A stretch of DNA of 64,000 bases from Eublepharis macularius (Eukaryota; Chordata; Lepidosauria; Squamata; Eublepharidae). The stretch lies in NCBI RefSeq assembly GCF_028583425.1, contig NC_072806.1:38672001-38736000 (forward strand), read 5' to 3'. Positions 1 through 11,475 of this stretch are shown in pieces. Each line of letters opens with the position of its first letter. The stretch's first letter is position 1. The notes beneath the pieces were generated by a model that worked only from the letters and a program-made list of their open reading frames with translations, searched no databases and was not told the DNA's origin. The position numbers were made by a program, and so were the translations under genes.

Positions 1-1554
1 CACTGCCTCCAGCTCCCCCTTCCTCCGCACCAGGGCTGGGGCTGGGACCGGGCCCTTCCAGCAGGAAAACGAAGCTGTGCCAGGTGCACCAGGCTGGGAT
101 CTCCCCAAGGCGAGGCCTGGGCCGAGGTGTCACCAGGCAGGCCATTGGGGCAGGAAACGGAAGGCGAAGCCCAGGGCACCCCTCTGTACGCTGGGCTTCT
201 CAGCTGTGCGCTGGGGGGTTAAAATGTGTGCACATGAGCACACGTTACTGTGAACCCTGGCCCAGAGTACCCTTCTTGCCCCTTCCCTGTAACTCCCTGT
301 TTGGTTGGGCATGAAGAATCCAGGCAGAGCAAATGGGGGAAAAAAATTTTCTGTAACAAGTTATGAAAATGGAGGATTAACCCAGGGTGTATTATAAACA
401 CACAAGGCAAAACTCCCAGGAAAAGAAGCTGCCTGGAAAACACTTTTGGGCTCCAAATTACATTTTATGTTGCCAGGGATCTGCTGCCTCAACAACGACC
501 GATTCCCGTTTTCTTTCCATTCCTTCCACCCCTCCAGTCCTGTGGTTTGGGTGGAATCTGGGAAATGGCCCAGGAGGAAAATCTACAGCAGAGCCCCAAG
601 GCTTTGTGCGAGGGAAGTGCTGCCTTGAGGTCTACAGGCTGCTCTGCTCCTTAGGAAAGAGAAAGGCAACATAGAAATGTTGGAACAGGGACACAGATTC
701 GTGACATGTACAGGAATTGCCATAGGGTGTGACATCTCCCATCAGTACAGCCTGATAATTGGAGAGGCTACATGAGCAAATCCACCTTTGCAGGTGGAGT
801 ACAATTATTTGGGTGGCTGGTAGTAATGACGTTTTTTGAATGAGGGAGAAAGAATCTTGAATGGCCGAATTGCTGAGTTCCTAGGGCTCGGGTTCTCCAT
901 TTCAAATGGTTTCAGATAACTCCTCCAGTGTTCTGATATGCTAAAAGTGAGTTAAATGTGCTGGCTATTGCATCCTACAAAACTGTTCTTTCTAGTTAGA
1001 TTTCAGGAAGTCTGTGTTCGATCCCAGTGCCATTTTGCATTTGAGTTCTGAACATAATGTGGCAGTTTCAGTTCCTTATGTCAAGACCTTTAAAAAGTTG
1101 TCTGTTACAAAATCTATTTGATGACTAGCTTCCAAATCGAAAATTACATGATTTCCTTCAGTTGCTGGCTGCCATGAGCATGTTGCTTTTGTGGCTGGCT
1201 GAGATGATTTGCTGTTAGAAAATGCCCAGTATTGCATTAGGCCAGCAGTTCGCATATCTTCCATTGGCCACATTTGGCTTGCAAGGGTTTTTCACCCAGC
1301 ACTCAAATGGGGACATTGCTTACTGGACTGACACTTTGCTGTAAAAATTTTCACCAGCACACTGGCCATTTCCCTGCAGTGATGGAATAAATTCAGTAAT
1401 ATGCTTGGCAGACGCCTCAAGGTAACAGCTGCTGTCTGGAGCATCACTTTGAATTCCCCTGAAAGAGCAGAGTCTGACAGATGAGCATGTGTATACTGTT
1501 CGCCAGGAATGTGCACCCCAACTTGGCTAACACACAAGGCAAAACCCAGTACAC
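1..1554. other. Unannotated intergenic sequence
   Basis: I see no convincing exon, RNA gene or recognisable repeat here. Short open frames exist on both strands but none carries a domain or motif I can name. The first 300 bases are GC-rich and the remainder is ordinary. Confidence 0.5.
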
Positions 1555-1734
1555 TAGCTATACCAACAAGTGGAAAATCCCACCCCGGGAACAGTTATAT
1601 CAATCGTTTTACTTCAAATATTTAAAGTGACAAGTGCTCAATGGATAACAAGTAAAGACAGTTCATCAATTTCAGTCTTACAAAAATATCTCATTGATTC
1701 ATACAGTTCATACAAATGACATAATAGTTCCAAT

Positions 1735-1992
1735 CAGGGCTTTTTTTCTGGGAAAAGAGGTGGTGGAACTCAGTGGGTTGCCCTCGGAGAAAATGGTCAC
1801 ATGGCTGGTGGCCCCACCCCCTGATCTCCAGACAGAGGGGAGTTTAGAGTGCTCTCCGCGCCGCTCGGCAGCACGGAGGGCAATCTCAACTCCCCTCTGT
1901 CTGGAGATCAGGGGGCGGGGCCACCAGCCATGTGACCATTTTCAAGAGGTTCCGGAACTCCGTTCCCCGCGTTCCCGCTGAAAAAAGCCCTG
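1735..1992 (+). mobile_element. hAT-type MITE (family A, CAGGGCTTTTTT ends)
   Basis: The element is 258 bp and non-coding. It begins CAGGGCTTTTTTTC and ends with the inverse, AAAAAAGCCCTG. It is flanked by a perfect 8-bp direct repeat GTTCCAAT (1727-1734 and 1993-2000), the target-site size expected of hAT transposases. Inside, a 50-bp block containing a GATCTCCAGACAGAGGGG motif is repeated in inverted form, so most of the element can fold on itself. It encodes nothing and would need a transposase supplied in trans. Other copies are at 3857, 17241, 33128 and about 57180. Confidence 0.9.
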
Positions 1993-2600
1993 GTTCCAAT
2001 ACTCCCCCTTAGTACATTCAGACAGAACTAGGGTAATGACTCCAGGACCAAAAGGTGAGTGCTGAAAAGGTGTGATCAGTCCTTGGAAATAATTTTCTTT
2101 GATATCTCTTTTTGTAGTTCTCTTTAGTAATCCACAATTGACTTGATGGACAGCTGGAGATCCGAAAAAGACGCCCAAACTGGGGTGGCTATCTAGAACG
2201 CAGATTTTGTCCCGTGGACTTCCTCAGGGGCGTGTCTATGGTCCACTATAACATTTACATATCAATCATTTAATAATACAATGAAAAAAATTTCAATAAA
2301 TATGCTATACATTAACAGAGCTTACCCGTGTCATCTATTATTCATTCATAATACCTGGAGGATGACGCAGATGCAATCTATCTAGCGTACCTCCATTCAA
2401 GTCTTACGGCTTTTTATATCTTATCAGCCTTAATCCTACTCCTTCCAAGTAAAGGCACAGCAACCCCAATTTTTTGCTCATCCCCAAAAGCAGTTTAATA
2501 ACAATTCATTGTTAAGACCTCGTGGCTTCATACTATTAAGGGAATAAATCCACTGTGCTTCCTCTGCATACGTTGATTGCTACCTCTGCGTGCCACGAAC
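1993..2600 (-). mobile_element. Penelope-like element 3' remnant
   Basis: On the minus strand about 2580-2490 reads as a short stretch containing WIYSLNSMKPRGLNNE. This closely resembles the C-terminal end (WIFRLNTMVPQGLN) of the GIY-YIG protein of the Penelope-like element at 24219-25899. Downstream on the same strand (2227-2191) is a decayed hammerhead-like core. Family A MITE 1735-1992 inserted beside or into it, and similar AT-rich sequence to about 1555 may be its continuation. Most of the coding part is missing. The boundaries are approximate. Confidence 0.45.
2191..2227 (-). ncRNA. Decayed hammerhead-like core in Penelope-like remnant
   Basis: The minus strand reads CTGAGGA, then a GTCC/GGAC stem, then AAAA in place of GAAA, then a 4-bp stem ATCT/AGAT with a 7-nt loop. 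The arrangement matches a hammerhead ribozyme core, but the GAAA box is altered and I find no complementary stem I. I regard it as an inactive relic. Confidence 0.35.
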
Positions 2601-3655
2601 AGAACTGCTACTTTAAAGTCGTATGTTTAAAGCATATGTTTGTAATGCTGTTCCTGTGCCACAAATCACAGCCTCTCATTCTCTCCCACTTGCCAGCACG
2701 CTATTATGTATTGCGGCAGGCTTTTTCATGGCTTCCGTGTTCATTTACTCTGCAATACCTTGTCCACCACTGATTTAAAACTAATACAAGAGACACTTGA
2801 AAAGCTAAACACATCAGCAGCTGTTGTGTGTGGAATAGGCAGAACCCTGCATGTTACTTTATTGTGTATATGTTTTTGCACATGGGAGTCACAGAACAGA
2901 TAATATCCTTTCTCACTCAATTTTAACTTCAGTCTCTGAAGGCTCGTGCTGAATCTTGAAGAATACCAAGGCTAGTGTCTTGAATTTAACAAGGTATTAA
3001 CCAAAAGGCTAAAATGAACCTTGTTCCCCAAACAGCTGGTAGAAAATTGAGACTATCGTGTTTAAAACAGGCTTACTAGGAACATACATGGCATGCACAT
3101 ATCATTTCCTATTCCTGTGCTACTAAAATGGAGATTTGGAAAACTGTTGTGAGTATCCACTGGAAGATCTGGCAGTAAAATGAGAACTCTGTTTGCAGAG
3201 CTGTGAATTTGTAGCATCTCTCCTGCCAAAAAAACTTGTATGTGCCAAGCTTCAAACAGTACTCTGCTTGGGGAACAAGGTTCATTTGAATCCCTTTGGA
3301 TTCCTTCCAGAAAGGAAGGAGAAAGAACAGGCACTGGAAGCTGTAATCACAAAAGCAGCCAAACTAGCCTTCGACTGCTTGCAAAAGGACCTCTGCAGCC
3401 CCGAGGTGTGGGTTTTCCATGCTGTGAGTGCTCACTAGCAAACAGCGAGTGCTAAGTTTCATTAAGCAATTAGCTGCAATTAAATGGAGACTTACTTCCA
3501 TGTGCAGAATCAGTCACAGCTTGATTTGGGAGGCAGACAGCCAGGCGCAAGTATTGTCAGCCAAAGTAATAGATGGTATCTGAACATATTGCTTTTAGTT
3601 TTTTTTTTGTATTGATGTCTTTGTTTACATAGACATACATAGTCACTTCCATTAC
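2600..3655. other. Unannotated intergenic sequence
   Basis: No gene or repeat that I can support. The longest open frames (about 80-90 codons) show no recognisable domain. Confidence 0.4.
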
Positions 3656-3660
3656 ATTAA

Positions 3661-3780
3661 TTCCATTACATAGTTCTCCCTCCATTTCATCCTCACAACA
3701 CTCTTGTGAGATGGGTTAGGCTGAGAAAGAATGACTGGCCTGTGGTCATCCAGTGAGCTTCTTGAAAATTAAACCCTATT
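3661..3780 (-). repeat. Sauria-type SINE fragment
   Basis: The stretch reads, in reverse complement, the conserved body of Sauria SINEs seen elsewhere in the window (for example 37683-37855): GTGACC..GGCCAGTCATTC, then the CTAACCCATCTCACA block and a TGAGGATGAAATGGAGG block. The tRNA-like head is missing or unrecognisable. Confidence 0.5.
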
Positions 3781-3856
3781 CTATCTAGTCTGATAATACA
3801 ACACTTCCAGTTTTTGCAGTTTATTTGCACAGGCGTCAGTGCTGCTTGCGTTTAAG

Positions 3857-5321
3857 CAGGGCTTTTTTCCTGGGAAAAGAGATGGTGGAACTCAATGGGT
3901 TGCCCTCGGAGAAAATGGTCACATGGCTGGTGGCCCCGCCCCCTGATCTCCAGACAGAGGGGAGTTGAGATTGCCCTCTGCGTCACTGAGTGGTGCAGAA
4001 GGCAATCTATTTTTTTTTAAGAATTTTTATTGGATGGGTTTACAAACATAAACATAAAAATCATTATCATTATCCACCCCATTACATTTCCCCCCATCCT
4101 TCCCCCCCCCACCTTTTTCTGGTGACTCCCCGCAGTTTTCCATACCCAACTTAATCTAAAAAGTATATTATATAAATTCTTAAAATCTATAATATATATT
4201 TATATTATACATACTAATCAAATCTCTTTACTTATCTTAACTATCTACACTAACTATATTGCTTATCTTAATTGAAGATATAAAAATTATATAAGTAATA
4301 TATAAGTAATAATAAGTACATATATATATATATATATATATAAAACCTACTATTCCTTATATACCAATTAACTATATTGTCTATATTTCACATATACTCC
4401 CTATAACCTTATTACTCATACTTATACTTCCCTGTAAATATAAAAATACAGTAAAATATACCCCTTTTTAAGCTTAAGTAAGTTTCTATCTCCCCTAATT
4501 CTCCAAAGACCACAATTTCCCCTTCATGTCCCACTTTTTCTCCACATATTTCTTGAATTTTTCCCAGCTTAATGTATAGTCTATTGTCCTCCACTTCCTG
4601 TCACGCGGCACGCCTTTCAATTCCCACGATCCGCCCACCGCGTCGCTATCTCCCCAACCGCAGGTATGCAAAACAATATTCTTCTTAGCTCTTTTTAACT
4701 TTTTCTCACTCTCCAAACTCCAATTAAATTACTGACTTTTAATATACTTTTTCAGCTTGGTAACTCAGTCTTTAGTTCTTTTAAGGTTACGGTCTTTATT
4801 CAGTAAAACGGTCCGTTGGGGGAGATAGTAATCTTAAATTAACACAAACTTCTTGGGATGTACTCACTGCTTCAAACGTCCAAATCTGTTCAATTCCGTT
4901 CCCGAGGCTTGGGGAACGATGAGCCTATGTCAATTTAATGACTCCCAAAGCTGCTGCAGAGATTTTGGCCACCCTTCTCCGAGGAGGATCTCAAGGCTTG
5001 GGAGGAAATCCCTTAATTCAGAGCCTCCCACCCGCCGAGACCCGTCACTCTCAGGGCTAAAAGCGTTCCTGCCGGATTTCTAGCTAAAATCCGGGGGCTG
5101 TGGGCAATCTGAGAGCCCCACCAGCCCAAAAAACAGCACCTTGGATGATCCGGAGCTCCAAATCACGTCGGTCTCGCCATTACCCCAACCGGAAGTCCCG
5201 CGGAAGGCAATCTAAACTGCCCTCTGTCTGGAGACCAGGGGGCGGGGCCACCAGCCATGTGACCATTTTCAAGAGGTGCCGGAACTCCGTTCCACTGCGT
5301 TCCTGCTGAAAAAAAGTCCAG
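3857..5321 (+). mobile_element. hAT-type MITE (family A) interrupted by L1
   Basis: This is a second copy of the family that starts at 1735. Its left end is CAGGGCTTTTTTCC and its right end GAAAAAAAGTCCAG. The flanking 8-mers CGTTTAAG (3849-3856) and CACTTAAG (5322-5329) match at 6 of 8 positions. The MITE occupies 3857-4009 and 5203-5321; everything between is an L1 inserted later. Confidence 0.85.
4010..5202 (-). mobile_element. Internally deleted L1 (LINE-1) copy
   Basis: A T-rich run at the left end is the poly(A) tail of a minus-strand retrotransposon. A 12-bp target duplication GAAGGCAATCTA flanks it (3998-4009 and 5203-5214), lying inside the family A MITE. The last codons of L1 ORF2 (KKWDMKGKLWSLEN, about 4495-4590) join directly to the 5' leader, which runs to 5202 and matches the 5' end of the L1 at 57857-59830. 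Nearly all of both reading frames is missing, so it is an internally deleted copy, not a simple 5' truncation. A (TA)n tract lies at 4319-4343. Confidence 0.8.
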
Positions 5322-5329
5322 CACTTAAG

Positions 5330-6095
5330 CATTCCTTTGCTCGCAAGAGGAAGCAAAAGGATCTCAGGAAGCTGCTTTCTGGTCTCAGGCTTGGAGATCT
5401 CGGTCTGTTATGTCCGTATGTGTTTGGGCTTATTTCCTAGCTCCGATGAATTTCTACCAATCTGGAGACGCCCGTATGTGATCTATTAGGACAGGCTTCT
5501 GTTGTCAAAAGTCAGCAAAGATATAGCCATGACTTGGCCTGCTGGTGTACTATGAGAGGTTGATTAGAGAGGTTCTCCTTGGTGCCTGTTGGAGTCCACA
5601 GTCTTTGTCCTCTTCCCTGCATTTTTTAAAAAATGCCCCACCACACCCTTGGCATCTGTGGTTTCTTGTAAAACTTCCTAAAGCGAAGAGTCTGCTGCAC
5701 AGGCAGCAGGATTTATTTTATTGTAATTTTTAAAACTGAATCCATGCATATGGTAGCTTTCCAAGTAAATGGTCTAAGATGATTCACTGTGTAGAGCCAC
5801 TCTCCAAAACCATCACATAAAACTTGTGCAAATGCAAAAGAGCCATCCTAGCTCCAAATAAAAACAGGTGCCAATAAAGCTACACTTAAAGGAGACTGAA
5901 ACCACATCAAGCAACAGCAGGAAAAAGAAAATGAAGAAGAGGAGGAAAATGAGGAGGAGGAAGAGTGGTACAAAAGACTGGGTTCAGTCTGGTGCTGAAA
6001 AGAAAATGTCCTGGGTAGCAGGCACTCCTCCCTCTGGAGCACGTTCCATAGCTGAAGAAGTGCCCCAAATGCTAGCAGTGCACTCTTAGCCAAAT
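5330..6095. other. Unannotated sequence with a purine-rich tract
   Basis: No gene is supported. A GA-rich stretch at about 5925-5970 produces spurious charged open frames on both strands. A short CAA repeat at 6099-6113 follows. Confidence 0.4.
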
Positions 6096-6113
6096 ACAAC
6101 AACAACAACAACA

Positions 6114-6795
6114 AAGTTTATTAGCCAGAGGCCATCACATTCTCGAAATCAATTCAAAATTACATGATTGCACATCAGCGAGACACATGCAGTTTTAAAA
6201 TAAATATTTAAAAGGTACATATTTCAACAAATCACCACCTTTAGAAATTTACTTAATAAACCAATCTTTAAATAAAATAAAATAAAATAGATCAGTCCTA
6301 AAAGCATAATTATATGGCCACAATATAAACTTAAAATATCCAGGCAATCATTAAAATTGTAGTTTACTATAATTTACATAATATCTGATCCGATCCAAGC
6401 CACGCAGTCGCGTCCGACCCTCAGCCACTCCGCAGATCGTCCCCCTCCAGGCCTTTCTGTCCTATAGAGCGTCGAGAGAGATCCGCAGAGTCCCGCAGTG
6501 AAGTTTTTACAGGGTAGTTCACCATTGCTTTCCCCAACCCAACACACTTAGCCGTACGATAGCCACGAATGGTGAGTCATACGTTGCCACCCCCTTGGCA
6601 CTTTGAGCTGGTGTGGGATAAGGGGGAATTTACATAATATAAATACCTAAAATTCAAATTACCTTATATTATCCAATTATAACAATACTTATCTAGGATT
6701 CTGCACCCTAAGCCAGGATTTCCTCCTATTAATGATGACCATCCAGCCATATTTTGCCACTTGGAGCGTTGTTTCCCTAGCCAAATCCTTAATGG
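6114..6795 (-). repeat. Probable LINE 3' end, interrupted by a SINE
   Basis: AT-rich sequence after a CAA microsatellite resembles, in general form, the 3' end of the minus-strand LINE at 13651-14587, which begins similarly with TTTATT followed by an AT-rich untranslated region. The right part, about 6700-6795, has a reading-like stretch but no motif I can name. A retroposon with a 14-bp duplication splits it at 6385-6626. The class is uncertain. Confidence 0.35.
6385..6626 (-). repeat. Retroposed SINE-like insertion with 14-bp TSD
   Basis: A 242-bp insertion is bounded by perfect direct repeats AATTTACATAATAT (6371-6384 and 6627-6640), as expected for target-primed reverse transcription. 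On the minus strand it contains GGAAAGCAATGGTGAACTAC, like the GGCAATGGCAAACCACTC block of the SINE at 13436-13650. I read it as a related SINE. There is no poly(A) tail. Confidence 0.6.
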
Positions 6796-6803
6796 CATCT
6801 AAT

Positions 6804-7041
6804 TAGGGTTGGCAGCTCCAACTTGGGAAATTCCTGGAGATCTGGAGGGTGAAACCTGGAGAAACCTGGAGAAAGTGGGGTTTGGGGAGGGAAAGGACCT
6901 TGGCATGGCATAATTCCATAGAGTCCACCCCCCCCCCCCCCCAAAGTAGCCATTTTCTCCAGGTGAACTAATCTCTGTGGCCTGGAGACCAGTTGTAATT
7001 CCGGGAGATCTCCAGGCACTACCTGGAGGCTGGCAACCCTA
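6804..7041. mobile_element. hAT-type MITE (family B, TAGGGTTGGCA ends)
   Basis: This 238-bp non-coding element has inverted ends TAGGGTTGGCAGCTCCA and TGGAGGCTGGCAACCCTA. The flanking 8-mers CATCTAAT (6796-6803) and CATCTACT (7042-7049) differ at one base, consistent with a hAT target duplication. The interior is rich in CTGGAGA and CCTGGAG motifs and contains a C13-14 run at 6931. Related copies occur near 11033, 18425, 18955, 19545, 37350 and 42555. Confidence 0.8.
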
Positions 7042-7271
7042 CATCTACTGGAACGTGATCTCAACAGATGGACTGGTTTGTACAGGAGGAGATACTCTCT
7101 GTCATGATCCCTCCAACCATCCCAGTGACTCCAATTGAGTCCCCGCAAGGGAAGAGCCTGAGAAGCTCAGATCAGTGTCTGAGGAGGACTGGAGGGGCCA
7201 GGGAAGAACCAGCACTGCAGAGGCGCTTGCTGTGCCACCAGCCCAAGAAGTACTGCTAGGCCTTTAGGCAG

Positions 7272-8618
7272 GACTCAGAATCACAGAGTTGGGAGGGGCC
7301 ATGCAGGCCTTCTAGTCCAACCCCCTGCCCCGTGCAGGATCAGCCTAAAGCATCTCTGACAAGTATTCATCCAGCCTCTTCTTGAAAACTGCCAGTGAGG
7401 GGGAGCTCACCACCTCCCTAGGCAGCTGGTTCCACTTCTGAACTTCTCTGACTGTGAAAAAGTTTTTCCTAATATCCAGCCGGTACCTTTTTGCATGTAA
7501 TTTAAGCCCATTGCTTCGGGTCCTACCCTCTGCTGCCAACTGGAACAGCTCCCTGCCCTCCTCCAAATGACAACCTTTCAAATACTTAAAGAAAGCAATC
7601 ATGTCCCCCCTCAATCTCCTCTTCTCCAGACTAAACATTCCCAAGGCCCTCAGCCTTTCCTCACAGTGCTCAGTCTCCAGACCTCTGATCATTCTTGTCG
7701 CTCTCTTCTGCACCCTCTCGATTTTGTCCGCATCCTTTTTGAAGTGAGGCCTCCAGAACTGCACACAATACTCCAGGGCCGATTCCAGATGGCCAGAAAT
7801 TGCGGTTTTTCTGCGGAAATAATCACTTACCGGCCACGTTCACTTTCGTCTCCATCCGCTTTGTCTCGCAGCGTGCCGTGCCATCCCGCTTCCGGATGTT
7901 CGCACGGCCAACTGAGGTACCCGGGATTGGTTGTTTCCTCCCCGTCACAGTTGACGTCGGGGGCCTTCATTGGTTCGCATTTGTTTTTTTTTAAAAAATT
8001 TTTTAACGTGTTTTGCGCAAATGCGCAAATGCGCAAATGTGCAGGTATGCGAATATGCAGCGTCAACTTTTGTGCATTTGTGCATTTGTGCGCATTTGCG
8101 CAGTTCGATGTGCGCAAACGTGCGACTGCGCAAATGGCGCCCGGTTTAAAAAAAGAAATTAAGGGAATATTGTTGCCGGCCGGCCAGCAAAGGAAGGAGG
8201 GAAAGGGGAGGGCCTCTCCACGGTGATGAAGCGTCCAGAAGTGTGCAAACCCGCAATACGGCGTTCACACCGTCCGCTTCTGGAGCGCAACACAGCGCCA
8301 TGAACCGGAGGTAAGCAGGGACGGGACATTATGGGTTTTTACGAGTGAGGTCGCTGGAAAAGCGAAAGCACTCGCTTTATTTGTGCCCGTCTGGAATCGG
8401 CCCAGGTGTGGCCTGACCAAGGCAGTATAGAGAGGGGCTATGACCTCCTGCGATTTCAACACTATGGCCCCTTTGATACAACCCAAGATTGAATTAGCCT
8501 TTTTTGCCACTGCATCACACTGACTACTCATATTTAGTTTACAGTCCACTCTTACCCCAAGATCCCTTTCACATATACTACTGCCCAGAAGTGGATCCCC
8601 CATCCAGTATTTGTGCTT
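7272..8618 (-). pseudogene. CR1 LINE 3' end (reverse transcriptase C-terminus)
   Basis: The minus strand encodes the C-terminal region of CR1 ORF2, after the catalytic palm. An open frame at 7764-7345 includes KRATRMIRGLE, FSLEKRRLRGDM and FKKRLDEYLSEML, nearly identical to the CR1 copies at 41239 and 50342. Upstream of a 624-bp insertion (7778-8401) the frame resumes at about 8402-8618 with the VDCKLNMSSQCDAVAKKANS block. The 3' untranslated end lies at 7272-7344. The copy is 5'-truncated, as is usual for CR1, and lacks the endonuclease and catalytic reverse transcriptase motifs. Confidence 0.9.
7778..8401. mobile_element. Unclassified 624-bp MITE inside CR1
   Basis: The insertion splits the CR1 copy. 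It begins GCCGATTCCAGATGG and ends CCGTCTGGAATCGGC, an inverted repeat of 12 exact bases. It is flanked by CCAGG at 7773-7777 and 8402-8406; if one base more is given to the element on each side, the duplication is CAG. Removing insert and one duplication restores CR1. The middle (about 8018-8130) is dense in TGCGCAAAT- and GTGCATTT-like short repeats. I see no coding capacity. A 3- or 5-bp duplication does not fit hAT, and I cannot name the superfamily. Confidence 0.75.
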
Positions 8619-8639
8619 CAGTGCTATCAGACAAAGCTT

Positions 8640-8935
8640 TTTCCAGAAGTGATGTCATCATGTTGGCCGCCCTTGCTTCACCGAAGCAAGGGCATCGAAT
8701 CTCAAAGCAGCATGGGGGCACTTGCACCGCCAGCACACTGCGCCCCATTGGGAGCATACGTGCTGCGTGCTTGTCCAGGTTGCCTGCCAGTGGAGGGTGG
8801 TTGGCGGGCAGCTTGCCATCTGCTGCCAATCACCGGCAATCATTGGGTCCAGGGCCAAACCACTGGGAGTTCACCCACCACCTGTGGGCACCTGCTGGGA
8901 ACCCTACCTGCCTCGCAGCTCGAGAATCAAAGGGT
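8640..8935. repeat. Family B-like repeat
   Basis: The sequence contains GGTTGCCTGCCAGTGGAGGG and a CTGGGAACCCTACC end, shared with 11190-11440 and 37330-37510. Those stretches resemble a longer relative of the family B MITE. I could not fix its ends. Confidence 0.4.
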
Positions 8936-9002
8936 GAGCCTGGGGAAAGGCCTGTAGTGAAGTAGGCTGTAGTTGCTTGCGCACTATTTCAGTTATGGGT
9001 CT

Positions 9003-9255
9003 TGGTTTGTGTAGAAAAGGGCAAGAGTCCAGCAGCACCTGTAAGACTAACAAAATTTGTGGTAGGAGATGAGCTTTCATGAGTCACAGCTCACTTCTTC
9101 ACATACGAAGTAAAGGTCACAAAAGCGAGAAGCAACTAATAATGCAATCCTACACAGTGTTCCACCCTTCCCTTTCTCTGTCTAAAATATTAATACTTTG
9201 TTAGTCTTATAGCCCTTTTCTACTGCTACAGACAGACTAACACGGCTACCCATCT
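9003..9255 (-). repeat. Short interspersed repeat with hammerhead-like core
   Basis: Its left part carries AGAGTCCAGCAGCACC..AAGACTAACAAAATTTGTGG and its right part GACAGACTAACACGGCTACC, the ends shared with the repeats at 16005 and 39290. On the minus strand 9102-9075 reads GTGAAGA, a GTGAG/CTCAT stem, then GAAAGC, a decayed hammerhead-like order. A block at about 9125-9205 inside it is duplicated 1.1 kb away at 10226-10306. Confidence 0.5.
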
Positions 9256-10306
9256 TGGTTTGTGTAGTGGTAGAAGACACTGAGATTGTGGTAGGTGAGC
9301 CAGCACCACATTTAGGGGCAATGACGCCTTTGGCTATTATTTAAGGTTGCCTGGTCTTCCACGGCATAGACCCTGAGACTCCAGAGGGAAAAGGTGGCTG
9401 GACAACATAGGAAGAGTATTCCACTCACTCTGGATGGACACCTCTGACTTAGGAGAAGTGACCTTCATGTTCCTTCCAGCCTCCAGTGGATTCCCTTAGC
9501 AATGCCATCATAAGCACATTGAAGTCCTTCCAAGCCTATTGACTTCAATGGACATAGGAGGGTTTAACTGTGCTTTAGACTTGGGGTCAAATTATACTTT
9601 ATATTGAGGATCTGCAATCAAATCTCTCCATGTGTAATTCAGCCTTAAAAACCAACCATGACGGATGGGGGGGAAGGGGTGGGGGGAGGCAACATGTAAC
9701 CAGAACTGCGGTGCTGGAAAAGTGGGGGGGAGATAATAACTCTACTCCTGTGCTGTTTTCATGGTCAAAACTGTCCCCGTTCTGGTAGGGGAAAAGACAA
9801 AGAGAAAATGCCTGTCCTTTGCACTACATGGCTTAAGGGGGGGGGGCGAGTTTTGATCAGGGAAAAAGATCAAAGGGAAAGGGCTGACCGCTGCTTCCTT
9901 CTCTGGCCCCATGGCTCTGATCCACATCATCTCATGTGCGCACACAGACTGCTTTTTAAAGCTAAACTACCTGCAAAGCTGCTATATTGACAGTAGATAA
10001 GTAATCAGTGACTTCTTGTTGAGGCCATGGTCATACCACACCGTGGTTATCACAAAGCTAAGACTGTGCCCAACCGTTGGAATGTAAGCCATAACGGAAC
10101 CTGGTTTTGAAAGGCTGGAGTGGGTTGAAATTAATGACCAAACCCAGAGAGCAAAGGACGGCTAGTTCTGCCATCTCCCCACATTTCTCAGCAGGGTTCC
10201 AAAGGGCTGCTTTGCTACGCTCTGAGCCCGCGAGAGGCAACTAATAGCGCAGTCCTACGGAGGGTTCCACCCTTCCCTTTCTCTGCCTAAAATATTAATA
10301 CTTTGT
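9125..10306 (+). repeat. Pair of ~80-bp direct repeats
   Basis: The sequences at 9125-9205 and 10226-10306 share GTTCCACCCTTCCCTTTCTC and TAAAATATTAATACTTTGT with few differences. They lie in the same orientation. I do not recognise the family. The stretch between them, 9260-10220, holds G-rich runs but no gene that I can support. Confidence 0.6.
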
Positions 10307-10309
10307 CGC

Positions 10310-11030
10310 TCTGCAGTGAGCACACAAGGTGACTTTCGAAAACAAAACAACCCACAATATATTTTAAGCAACAATAAAAGGAAAAGCTTTATTCTTGTTA
10401 CAAGCAAGTTATTCTGCATAATGTTATTTTTGTTTAACATCATTGAATGCTAAGCTAGTTAATGACACAAGCTAATGTTGACATACAGTCTTTGAGTTTT
10501 TCCGTTTGATAATTTCTCTCAATTATTTCTAATTTAATAAAAAGGGGAACGTTTTTTATCTTTCTTTTGTATACAGAATTATCGATGTATATCTTTCTTT
10601 TGTATACAGAATTCTTTTATGTTTGCAATACAGAAAGTCACTTTCGAATGGGACCAAAATGTCCTGCTATCTGCATATGGAATATCATCTTGATTGGAGC
10701 AGCAGGGAGTCTATGAAATGTGTGTGCCTGTTCTAAGACCATCTGCCTGTTTACAGTGGAGCCTTCATAGCTATCAAGTACAGGATCATCCCACATGAAT
10801 CAGATCTGAGACAGTCAAACAGAGAGTGGCATAAATAAAAACCCAGTCTTTTTTTTTTTGCAAGTTGGCATTTAGCTGTTTCTGGTTTCCTAGGCCAGAC
10901 CAAAGAGGCCTGGGGAAGAACATCTTGTTTGGGTACAAATTCTCCTGTGTTCCACTTGTTTTAAATGTTGCCAAATTTGCTGCTTCAAACTGCAAAACCA
11001 AGGCAGCAACTTACCAATAAATAGTCTGAG
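10310..11030. other. AT-rich unannotated sequence
   Basis: No gene supported. A local duplication of TATCTTTCTTTTGTATACAG occurs at about 10558 and 10590. Confidence 0.4.
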
Positions 11031-11032
11031 AC

Positions 11033-11475
11033 ACGATTGCCAACCTCCAGGCGGGGCCTGGAGCTCTCCCTCCCAGCATCTTGCCTACTTTGGGTCTATT
11101 TGCATGACCCTGTTATTTGGGAATTACAGTCTTGCAGGACACCATTGTTTGGGACATACAGTCTGTTCCTAGCTCCCCACTGGTGCCTTAGGAGTAGGCT
11201 TCCCAGGTACACAGTGGTGGCAGGCAGTCTCCCAGGGGTTTACCCCCTTTCCCACCAATCGCTGGCGATTGGCGGGAGGTAGCAAGCCCCCCAGAGATCA
11301 CCTGCCACCAGCAGGCAACCCGGGAAAGTGCATACTTGGTGCACTCCTGGCAGGGTGCGATGACATCACTTCCTGAAGTGACATCATTGCACCAGCCAAG
11401 GGCATCTCCTGTGTTTCGTGGAGGCCAATTCTGGCCCCAAACAGAGCCTGGGTTTCCCAGATCCTAGTCCATCAC
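11033..11475. repeat. Family B-like MITE fragments
   Basis: The sequence starts with GATTGCCAACCTCCAGG, one family B end. Further on it contains TCCCAGG..CAGGCAGTCTCCC and GACATCACTTCCTGAAGTGA (a short palindrome) before AGCCTGGGTTTCCCAGATCC. It looks like two partial relatives side by side. Confidence 0.45.

Noticed and set aside
7567..8226. A 219-codon plus-strand open frame
   Set aside because: It runs antisense through CR1 and across the border of the 624-bp MITE; it has no domain.
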